The position numbers and the translations under genes were made by a program. From Tetramitus jugosus (taxonomy: Eukaryota; Heterolobosea; Eutetramitea; Acrasida; Vahlkampfiidae): DNA of 64,000 bases. The notes beneath the pieces were generated by a model. The model searched no databases, had not been told where the DNA came from, and saw only the letters and a program-made list of their open reading frames with translations. This document shows positions 1 through 8,804 of the stretch, in pieces. Each line of letters starts with the position of its first letter. The stretch's first letter is position 1. The stretch spans positions 372,001 to 436,000 of the forward strand of contig OW569348.1 of assembly GCA_937625935.1 (NCBI GenBank), given 5' to 3'.

Positions 1-871
<871 letters not shown>

Positions 872-914
872 TTAGATTTTCGAGTGTTGATTTTTATTGT
901 ACCAGATACGACAT

Positions 915-2297
915 TTAGAGTACGTATGGAATGTAAACGTATGGAACGATCTTGCAGTACTTGACCCAATCTTCCTTGTACTTGGCAGCACATCTGGTTT
1001 GATCTCTGTGGTTTCTGTGAATGATCATACCAGTGAAGAAGCAGAAGTAGAAGTATGGGATGAAGGAACTGAATCCACATACCAAACCCCACAACAGAGC
1101 CATAACGATATCACAAGTGTAGTGAATCTTTCTGGCGTATGCCCACCATCCATCAATCAACAACTTGCTTCCAACCTTGGTGTCCAAGCTCTTTGGGTTG
1201 TGCAAAGTACTCCATGGCAATTGTGGGAAAGTGTTTCTTGGCTTGTATGTGTTGTTCAACATCATACGGAATCTGTTACGTTGAGCTTGAGCAGTATCCC
1301 AAATGTAGTAGACAAAGAACAAGACAAGGAAGCAAATGGCCAAGAATGGGAATCCAGGAACATAGATCTCACCACCCTTCTTCATCAAGTACATGGAACC
1401 AAAGCAGTAGACGAATGGAACACCAGCCAAGTTCCAGAAAATGAGCAACCATCCCCACTTTTCATAAAAGATATCCCAAGAGGTAATGACACACTCTTCA
1501 CCCTTCATGATGGCATTGGCGTACAAAAAGTGAGCAGTCATCATGAACATCATGGAACCGCTGACGTAACCTTGTTGCTCATACATTTTGCATGCAGCAG
1601 AGCATGTCAACAAGAAGAGAACAATCCAAGACAATCTAGCCTCAGTGAACATCTTCAAATCGACAGTACCGATTCTAGGGTTCAAAGCAGCACCCATGAA
1701 ATAATCATAGATAAAATTGCCGCTCATTCTGTGTTGTCTGCCCTTTGCAATCGTAATGGTGTACACCAAGAAGGCAACAATGTTGGAGAAGATCATGGCA
1801 ACGGTCAAAATAGGAGCAAAGTGATCCATCAAGACAGTCAATGGCAAAATACCGGTAAAGTGGAGAGCAGGCACAGTCACCAATGTAACGTACCACACTT
1901 GAATGGCATTACAATTGTACTCCAACTTTTTTCCGCCTTCGTGAGGCAATGGCAATCCATAGTGCTTGAATCCTGGGAGCCAAGCAGCCAACAGGTATTG
2001 GAAGAGGATGAAACCGAGGTAGACCTTGGCAGCGAACCAAGTTGGCCAAGCATGTTGAATAATGACAGAAATGTTTGGTGCAAAGGAGATCTTGGCATCA
2101 TTGAATTCGAGGCAGTACCACAGATAGTATGGAATGACGTGGGAAAAGATGAGAATCATGAGGCAACCGATTGGACCACCAAACTCCATGTCTTCTCTCT
2201 TGGCATCAGACTCGTAGGACTTGACAGTGAGTTGAGTCTTCTTGTCGACGTCAGTGTTGCCACTGGCAACTGCAGGTTGGGCAGTCTTTTTGGACAT
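915..2297 (-). CDS. ERG4: Delta(24(24(1)))-sterol reductase, ERG4 family
   Basis: Membrane reductase of the ERG4/ERG24/DHCR7 family. ERG4 reduces the C24(28) side-chain double bond with NADPH in the last step of ergosterol-type sterol synthesis in the ER. The 460-residue protein has many hydrophobic segments. It ends with the family signature LIDGWWAYARKIHYTCD followed by RDQTRCAAKYKEDWVKYC and PYVYIPYVL, very like the C-terminus of fungal Erg4. I chose the ATG at 2297 (MSKKTAQP) because an A-rich leader precedes it and the upstream frame looks non-coding. Codon use is strongly biased, which also leaves a long open frame on the opposite strand. It is divergent from the TPGS1-like gene, with 184 bp between the two starts. 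C14 or DHCR7 activity is less likely but cannot be excluded by eye. Confidence 0.88.
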   Translation of the reverse strand: MSKKTAQPAVASGNTDVDKKTQLTVKSYESDAKREDMEFGGPIGCLMILIFSHVIPYYLWYCLEFNDAKISFAPNISVIIQHAWPTWFAAKVYLGFILFQYLLAAWLPGFKHYGLPLPHEGGKKLEYNCNAIQVWYVTLVTVPALHFTGILPLTVLMDHFAPILTVAMIFSNIVAFLVYTITIAKGRQHRMSGNFIYDYFMGAALNPRIGTVDLKMFTEARLSWIVLFLLTCSAACKMYEQQGYVSGSMMFMMTAHFLYANAIMKGEECVITSWDIFYEKWGWLLIFWNLAGVPFVYCFGSMYLMKKGGEIYVPGFPFLAICFLVLFFVYYIWDTAQAQRNRFRMMLNNTYKPRNTFPQLPWSTLHNPKSLDTKVGSKLLIDGWWAYARKIHYTCDIVMALLWGLVCGFSSFIPYFYFCFFTGMIIHRNHRDQTRCAAKYKEDWVKYCKIVPYVYIPYVL

Positions 2298-2481
2298 TGG
2301 TGTTGTTGTTCTGTTGTGTGTTTTGTTCTTGTTTCTTGAAAAGGTGTGTGGCGAAATGATCATTTTTAACGCGCTTGGGGACTGTTGGATGACAGCAGGC
2401 GGACATACCGTTCGGACGAACCGGATTTTAGCGCCAAAAATCGTGTTCCTCAGGAAAGTGCGATCTACTGAAAACTGAACA
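2298..2481. promoter_or_regulatory. Divergent promoter between ERG4 and the TPGS1-like gene, with an E2F-like site
   Basis: This 184-bp spacer separates two head-to-head genes, so it must hold both promoters. At 2431..2439 it contains GCGCCAAAA, the reverse complement of TTTTGGCGC, which fits the eukaryotic E2F/DP consensus TTTSSCGC. Function is inferred from sequence only. Confidence 0.35.
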
Positions 2482-3468
2482 ATGCATTCCAGTGAGAGCC
2501 AGGAATCAGGACAGGTGTACCTGGACAAGAGTGGAGTGACAACTTATCTGAAAGATGCAATCACTCTCATGCTCGAAAACAGACCGAATAATCCAATAGA
2601 GTTCCTTGCTGAATAGTAAGTGACACCATCTGTCATAGCTCATGATTAGCATACTAAACCAACTAACATGATTGCCAAGAATAGTTTTAAACATATTGTG
2701 ATGGGTTCAACTCCCATAGTTCGATCCTACCGATACATTTGTCTCAGTGATCGAAATCGTAAAGAATTTATCGACAACTTGACTTCTGCCTTTAATTCGG
2801 TGGCCTTTTCGAGCTCGTATAGCTCCTTAAAGTCTCCCAGAAGTGGTTTAACATCTCCAAAGGGCGAAGAATCCCCTTCCAACTCTTTTGGAACCTCGTC
2901 CAGGTCATTTTCGACTCCTCCTTCATCTACTCACTCCTCGCAAATAACCAAGGCAACCATGAGCGCTGAGGAGTTGAGAAAGTTGGTACGCATGCTGTGT
3001 TCAGATTTTCCTCTCGAATTACTGGACGGTATTTTGCACATACTTCATCTTCAGCAATCAAACCCCTCTTCTGGGAGTAGTGATGCGCAAGTCAGACAAG
3101 ATGTGTTGTCCAACAGATCGTTGATCAACTTTCCTCAGTTTGTTGCAGCTGTCAATACGTGCTTGCTCTACAAGGACTTTCTATCTCTTGTCGAGAATCT
3201 CTTCTCTGAGTGTGGCGGTCAGAAGGGTGGTGTTCTGGATATTGATTTGTTCGAAGAGCAGCTCAAGCATCAAATAGCTATCCACAAGGAGGAGGTGGAC
3301 TCGACATCAATTTCATTTCCAAGAGATTACCACATTGGATTGGTAGTTGACAAACTTCGAAATATGCAGTCAGCAAAGACAGCAAATGAACCTAACAAGT
3401 CCGAGGTAAGTCGAACAGGAGTATCATATGATGAGTTCGTCATGGTAATGTTCGACCTCATTCGATAG
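2482..3468 (+). CDS. TPGS1: Tubulin polyglutamylase complex subunit 1-like (TPGS1), two exons
   Basis: TPGS1 is a regulatory subunit of the TTLL1-containing tubulin polyglutamylase complex, which adds glutamate side chains to tubulin in axonemes and centrioles. Exon 1 is 2482..2615 and exon 2 is 2685..3468, giving 305 residues. The 69-bp intron has a GTAAGT donor, a CTAAC branch-like sequence and a TAG acceptor. It completes the split tyrosine codon in FLAEYF. The N-terminus (YLKDAITLMLENRPNNPIEF) matches the TPGS1 dimerisation-like start, and the downstream helical region (LVRMLCSDFPLELLDGI, INFPQFVAAVNTCLLYKDF) follows the same order as human TPGS1. Residues 45-100 are Ser-rich and variable. 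A flagellar role fits an organism with a flagellate stage. Other proteins with a similar docking-like N-terminus are the main alternative. Confidence 0.65.
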
Positions 3469-3502
3469 CTGAATTTCTCAAGCACAACAAGTTTATTGGC
3501 CT

Positions 3503-5101
3503 TTACGTTTGAGAGGTTTGCTGAGCATCTGACACTGTCATGTCTAAGAGCGCGCTCTTTGTTGCCTCGTAGGAAACAAAGGCTATACAATGGGCAGGAA
3601 CTGCCTTGAGTAAGCTTGGAACATAGCCCTTGTACATGCCCCAGAATCCTTCATGCTTTATCGTCTTGGCTACCACATCCCATGTATTTTTATATGTTCG
3701 AGTCGATAATTCACCAAGACCATGATTCTGTATGATCAGTCTCGCCTTAATGGTGTGCATCGGATAGAATAAGGTCTGAGAGAATGTGGAGCTGATGGAA
3801 CCAGCAGCAAGTAAACCCAATACGCCAGGTTCCTTTCCTGGTTGATCATCCACAAAGAATCGTTTCACCATTTCATAAATTGCCAAATTTACACCAGATA
3901 GAGGCACTACTGATGCCAATGAAATGCTCAATCCCTTAAAATAGGGCAATACTCGTCCTTCCTCCACATTGATCTTCCGTATCGTTTTGAATAGACCCAA
4001 CGAGCTCTCCGACGCCGTAATTCTCGTCTTGATCACCTCCAACGGATAGAGTGCCGTATGTGAGATAAATCCAGCAACGGATCCTGACAAAAACAACTCG
4101 TAGGGCGTTGGTGGCCTTTGAGCTTCACCAGACGCTTTTGAAAAATAAGTTTTTGCTGCTTCAAACAACACCCACCGAAGTGCGCTCTCCGGGACAATTT
4201 TTAACACGTTGACGCCGTTGCCTCTCCACAGTCCCCACATCCCTCCGTCCTTGTACATGAGTTTGAATCCTTGCCACAGACTCGGTGGTACCTTTGTCTG
4301 TATCTGATAAAGAATCTTTAATCGCTCAAACGGTGCTGTTCCAGTCCTTGAGGCCGCACCAGACAATGCACCAGCCACCAAGTGAATCATCACAGATGAT
4401 GCATTGGTTACACTTGCAGGAGCAATCACACCATCTTCAATATCAAATGCCGCGGCTTCCATCCACGACTCCAACAATTGTTCCACGTTTTGAACAGGAA
4501 GAATCATTAGGAGATCACAAAATTCGCTAAAGCCAATTGTTCCATCATTGTCCCTGTCCATGAGTTTCATGATCCGTTTCACATCATTCGAAGTGTGTTT
4601 CACATTGAGTTTCGTCAGCATACTCTCCACTTCATGTCTCTCAATCTTACCGTTCCGATTCGTGTCAAACTGATGAAACAAATCTTTGAGTTGCTTGTAC
4701 TTTGTTTTGACATAGGTCTGAAATTGATCATAGGTTATAAATTTTTGTTGTTGTTGTTGTTGTTCGAGTTGAGATGTTGTGGTAGTTGATGTTTGATTAT
4801 CGTTATTGTTATTATTGGTGTTGTTAGTGACAATGATGGAGTCAAACACTTCCTTGACATAGGTATCAGTGTACGGCAGATGCAATGCACGGAGAGAGTG
4901 TTGAATGTCCTGTGGTGTCAATATACCATCTCGATTGATATCAAGGAATTGAAACAAGCGACGATCAATGTCTCTCTCGTACTGAGCATCATTATCTTCA
5001 TAAAGTGAGTCAATACTGGTTGGACCATGATGATGATCATCATTTGATAGCAAATTTGTGTTTTTGTTGGTTGTCATGATCGTTGTATCATTGTTGTTCA
5101 T
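3503..5101 (-). CDS. Calcium-regulated mitochondrial carrier (EF-hand plus SLC25; ATP-Mg/Pi type)
   Basis: 532-residue inner-membrane carrier of the SCaMC/APC type, which exchanges ATP-Mg for phosphate under calcium control. The N-terminal half has EF-hands: DINRDGILTPQD, a degenerate second hand, DTNRNGKIERHE and DRDNDGTIGFSE. The second hand is interrupted by an Asn/Thr/Gln low-complexity stretch. The C-terminal half has three carrier repeats, each with the PX[DE]XX[KR]-like motif (APFERLK, YPLEVIK, YPMHTIK; the third has H in place of the acid). The ATG at 5101 (MNNNDTT) was chosen; a frame extension upstream looks like leader sequence. Substrate specificity is inferred from the EF-hand/SLC25 fusion, so an aspartate/glutamate carrier is possible, though those have a different EF-hand layout. 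Confidence 0.85.
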   Translation of the reverse strand: MNNNDTTIMTTNKNTNLLSNDDHHHGPTSIDSLYEDNDAQYERDIDRRLFQFLDINRDGILTPQDIQHSLRALHLPYTDTYVKEVFDSIIVTNNTNNNNNDNQTSTTTTSQLEQQQQQQKFITYDQFQTYVKTKYKQLKDLFHQFDTNRNGKIERHEVESMLTKLNVKHTSNDVKRIMKLMDRDNDGTIGFSEFCDLLMILPVQNVEQLLESWMEAAAFDIEDGVIAPASVTNASSVMIHLVAGALSGAASRTGTAPFERLKILYQIQTKVPPSLWQGFKLMYKDGGMWGLWRGNGVNVLKIVPESALRWVLFEAAKTYFSKASGEAQRPPTPYELFLSGSVAGFISHTALYPLEVIKTRITASESSLGLFKTIRKINVEEGRVLPYFKGLSISLASVVPLSGVNLAIYEMVKRFFVDDQPGKEPGVLGLLAAGSISSTFSQTLFYPMHTIKARLIIQNHGLGELSTRTYKNTWDVVAKTIKHEGFWGMYKGYVPSLLKAVPAHCIAFVSYEATKSALLDMTVSDAQQTSQT

Positions 5102-5782
5102 GATGATGTATGTGTTGTTCTTCAATGGCAATAATGGATGGTTGCTGCTGAGTGATATGTAAGCTTGTTTCCAACACACTCGCTCAACAGTCGATCAATC
5201 AAAAAGCTTTTTGTCAAATTTGCGCGGTTTTTGTTGTGTTCATGGCGGAACTTTGGTGTTTTGAGGCTTTCATTTGAAAAATGATTGGATTGACCAGGCC
5301 TTTGGTGCGCATGACGTCGACCTCTATTTTGAGAGAACAAACCAGCCTTGTGACAACTCACAAAATATTTCAATCGCACGCAAGAAACCTGTAGTCACGA
5401 TTCACAACCGGAAGTTCTGAATTCACCCTATTCCTGGAATTCGTTTTCATGTCAAAATATCCTTCTCCGACGCAAATGCGCGATCGCATCCATAAAAACC
5501 CTCCAAACCACACACCAAAAAGAAAACCCATTACTCCTCCATAATCCACTCAGGTTTATACAAACAGACAATACTCTCAGTTGTGCAACCAGTTTCAGCA
5601 ACGTGCATAACACAACAATCTTCAACTTTTCTGAAGACATCTTCATACATATTCCTTTTGCCTTAGACAAAAAAAGTCCTTCTCCAAAAACGAACTCGAC
5701 TTTTTTTTGCAGTTAGTTGAACCGACGCCGCAATATTATTTTTTTCTTCCAACCAGAACAAGAACAACAACTCCTACAATAA
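5102..5782. other. Long spacer upstream of the CABLES-like gene, with two short open frames
   Basis: About 680 bp between the carrier start and the first clearly coding codons of the next gene. On the plus strand there is a 37-codon ATG frame at 5281..5394 with a presequence-like composition (MIGLTRPLVRMTSTSILREQ). A second ATG in the same frame at 5449 runs to a stop at 5548. A pyrimidine run followed by CAG at 5701..5712 resembles a 3' splice site. No donor could be found that links these pieces to a longer protein. Confidence 0.4.
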
Positions 5783-8683
5783 CAATACACAACAACAACA
5801 ATAACAACAGCAACAAAACTGTCGGCCTCAACCTCTACTCACCTCCCATTTAACAACAGTGGTGGTCATCATCACCAACGTCCTCTCCACCAACTACAAC
5901 CTTCCTCATCTTCAACAAGACAACAACAACAACAACATGGAGTCACGTCATCGTCATCGTCATCATCATTAACGACGAGAGCTTCAAGAAGCAAGAGTGA
6001 TTCTCAACATGCCCCCACGTTATCTTCATCCTCTGCAGCTGCTTCCTCTCATCACAATAACCACCATCATCATCATAACAGCAAACAGCAGCATCAGCAT
6101 CATCATGTGAAGCAACATTCAAGTGAGCATAATAGGAAACGTATTGACACTGCAAAGCAATTCTTGTCGAATATACCGACGAGTACGAATCATCAACAAC
6201 AACAACAACATGTGAATAAGAAGAGAAGTGCACCACCACCAACCAGTACACATGTGCACCATCATCATAATCAACAACAACAGTCATTGGTTTCTAATGA
6301 TTTGAATCATGTGGATAACAACAATAACAATACTAATGATGATGCAGCCATTACTCACACCAGAAAAAAATTACATCTTTCTGTTCAAATACCGAATAAC
6401 AACAATAGTAGTGGACAACAAGTTGCCAGTTCATCAAGTATCGTCACATTCAATAGTGAAGATGCCACGAGTAGCAGTAGTAGTACGAATAGTAATAGTC
6501 CACGAAATGTGAATCAAGGTGTATCACCACAAAAGAGCAGCAGTAATAGTAGTAGTAGTAGCAATAGCACAAGAATGCCAATGTTTCGATCAACGAAACA
6601 GGGCTCTAGCAACAGCAGTAACAACAATAGTGGTAGTAGTAATGAGTCAACACCGAAAAAATTGCACAACACTGCTTCTTCTTCTTCTTCTTTGCAACAA
6701 TCAAAGAAATCAAAAGCTCTACAATTCTTGTCGAATATTCCGCTCAAGAAGAAGACTGGCACAGCAACAACAGCGTCAACATCCACTACCTCACTCAACA
6801 ACAAACAACCTACGAATCACACCAGCAGCAATAATAATAATAATACGAACAATACAAATAAGAATAGTGGTAATGAAGCTGTGAACATGATGAATAGTGG
6901 TACGAGTAGTAGTAATAGTACTAATAGTAGTCCTATTGCAAGTGGTGGTACTACACTGGATGGTGTTGTTTCCTCCGAGTCTGAAGATGGGGGGTCTTCT
7001 GAGCCGTCTCCCTCAAACCCGCCGGCGAACAATAATAAGCAGCAGCAGCAATCACCACTCAATCATCGCACCACTGGCAATAATGGATCATCATTGTCGA
7101 CTAAACAGAAAACTGTTCATCATGTACCACCACCATTGTTCAGTGGTTCGATGACAAATGGAGGCAGTGGTGGCAATAGTGCTCAAAGTGACCAAAGGTT
7201 ACGCAAGCCATCCATGGATCGACCTCCATTGACGAACAAGACTCATCCAAAACATCAAAATGGACAACAACAGATACCAATGTATGCTCCTGCTGCTTCT
7301 GTCTCTGCTGCCATGGTTGTTGCAATTGAGCAGCAAGACCATACCATTCCATCACAGGACATCTTCACAGATGAAGACAATGAAGACAGTTATATACGAA
7401 GATGTCATTTGACGACTAAGACTGGTCGACTGCCTATCGTCTCCTGCACTTACATACCCTACAACAGAGGTGTGGTCAATGAGAGCAAGAGTGTGGTAGG
7501 TAGAAGGCGAAACGGTGCTGCCATGGTTGCTACGTCTGTTGCTGCTGCTACAGCTTCTTCTTCTTCAATGATGAACAGCAACAGCAACTACAATAGCAAT
7601 CATAACGCAAGCAATTACAACCACAACAGTCATCAACATGTTGGTATGATGATGATGACTGATCCATCTTACTCGTCAAATGACAGATTAAACAACGCAA
7701 ACAACAACGATCATGCCGATTATAACATGAACGCACATGTTGCCTCATCCGTCAATTACAACAATAACAATGGTAGTTCAGCTCAGATGGTGAACAATGG
7801 TGTTGGTCCCTCACTCGTACCCATCTCTTTTGCCAAGAATGGAAAGACATACACGAGTTATGAAGGCTGGTTCATGAACAGCGGCATTAACCAATCGCAC
7901 GTGGATCCAAGCATGTTGGGTGTCAGCAGTGAAGGTGATTCAAGCTCCGACACGTCTTCGAGCACGAGTTCATCGCCGAGTGATGACGAATCCGTGTATG
8001 ATCCACTGTTTCTTGATGATCCAAAGATTCGAAACGCCACCAACAGAAAAATTATGCATCTGCCTGGTCTCATTAGCTCTACTGTGCCATTCATTAAGAA
8101 GAGAGAACTTGAGATTGATTTGAATGAACAGTTTAGAGAGAAGCACCCGAACATTAATCTCACATTGTCCAAGATTAGAAGCTTGAAGAAGAAGATGCTT
8201 CGTGTGTGCTTCCCACCAACACCATTTGTGAACGCCTTGATATTCAACAACAGCAATCAGGAGAATGCTTTTATTGAATGCTCAACAATTGCAATGGCTA
8301 TTGTTTACTTGGAAAAGTTGATTCTAAAGAATTGTGTCAACAATCAAAACAGAAGATTGATTGCAGCCACATGTCTCTTCGTGGCTTTCAAGTTGAATTA
8401 TGAAGGTGGAGGCTCCAACCTAACAAAGAATTTTTCTGACTTTTGGGATGCAGTGGAAGACAACTTTTCGTCCGTCAACAGAAAGCAAGTCTTGAAATTT
8501 GAGTTCCAGCTGTTTGCTATGCTGGACTTTGAGATCAATGTTCCATTGTCTGACCTCTATCCACATATGAAGCGATTGCTCAATCAGGTGAATGGACTCA
8601 AGGCTGTTGATTACATGGGTGAAGACTTGTTCCACAGATACATTGGTTCCAAGTTGCATCACGATGATCATCACCATCATTGA
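5783..8683 (+). CDS. CABLES-family cyclin-like protein with long low-complexity N-terminus; start unresolved
   Basis: CABLES proteins bind cyclin-dependent kinases and carry a C-terminal cyclin-like fold. The C-terminal 190 residues match this family. A segment NEQFREKHPNINLTLSKIRS leads into a cyclin box (ENAFIECSTIAMAIVYLEKL, NRRLIAATCLFVAFKLN, FEFQLFAMLDFEI). Two QFLSNIP motifs, encoded near 6161 and 6722, resemble the AALSFL(S/T)NI-type motif of animal CABLES. The rest is Asn/Ser/Gln/His-rich with polyglutamine and polyhistidine runs. The frame is open and protein-like from 5783, just after a stop at 5780. It has no in-frame ATG until 6575, and the codon at 6107 is GTG. The true start therefore lies in an unseen upstream exon, or there is a sequence error or a non-AUG start. 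The reported start is only the open-frame limit. Confidence 0.7.
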   Translation, partial: QYTTTTITTATKLSASTSTHLPFNNSGGHHHQRPLHQLQPSSSSTRQQQQQHGVTSSSSSSSLTTRASRSKSDSQHAPTLSSSSAAASSHHNNHHHHHNSKQQHQHHHVKQHSSEHNRKRIDTAKQFLSNIPTSTNHQQQQQHVNKKRSAPPPTSTHVHHHHNQQQQSLVSNDLNHVDNNNNNTNDDAAITHTRKKLHLSVQIPNNNNSSGQQVASSSSIVTFNSEDATSSSSSTNSNSPRNVNQGVSPQKSSSNSSSSSNSTRMPMFRSTKQGSSNSSNNNSGSSNESTPKKLHNTASSSSSLQQSKKSKALQFLSNIPLKKKTGTATTASTSTTSLNNKQPTNHTSSNNNNNTNNTNKNSGNEAVNMMNSGTSSSNSTNSSPIASGGTTLDGVVSSESEDGGSSEPSPSNPPANNNKQQQQSPLNHRTTGNNGSSLSTKQKTVHHVPPPLFSGSMTNGGSGGNSAQSDQRLRKPSMDRPPLTNKTHPKHQNGQQQIPMYAPAASVSAAMVVAIEQQDHTIPSQDIFTDEDNEDSYIRRCHLTTKTGRLPIVSCTYIPYNRGVVNESKSVVGRRRNGAAMVATSVAAATASSSSMMNSNSNYNSNHNASNYNHNSHQHVGMMMMTDPSYSSNDRLNNANNNDHADYNMNAHVASSVNYNNNNGSSAQMVNNGVGPSLVPISFAKNGKTYTSYEGWFMNSGINQSHVDPSMLGVSSEGDSSSDTSSSTSSSPSDDESVYDPLFLDDPKIRNATNRKIMHLPGLISSTVPFIKKRELEIDLNEQFREKHPNINLTLSKIRSLKKKMLRVCFPPTPFVNALIFNNSNQENAFIECSTIAMAIVYLEKLILKNCVNNQNRRLIAATCLFVAFKLNYEGGGSNLTKNFSDFWDAVEDNFSSVNRKQVLKFEFQLFAMLDFEINVPLSDLYPHMKRLLNQVNGLKAVDYMGEDLFHRYIGSKLHHDDHHHH

Positions 8684-8804
8684 AGAAATGAGTGATGATG
8701 TTTTATGATACGCGGACGGCAGCATTGTGCGTTGATTGTATAGGATCAATTTATGAACTATCCACTCTCTGTACAAATCTTTTGCTGTAAATAATAAAAA
8801 CATT

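Noticed and set aside
897-2339. 480-codon open frame on the plus strand opposite ERG4
   Set aside because: It is a shadow of the strongly biased codon use of ERG4. The translated product has no recognisable domain, while the minus-strand frame matches a sterol reductase along its length.
2701-2717. Perfect T-arm-like hairpin (ATGGG-TTCAACT-CCCAT) suggesting a tRNA
   Set aside because: No matching acceptor or anticodon arm lies at the right distance, and the sequence is inside exon 2 of the TPGS1-like gene.
6107-6109. GTG as start codon of the CABLES-like protein
   Set aside because: The frame is open and protein-like for about 108 codons further upstream, and GTG starts are not expected in eukaryotic nuclear genes.
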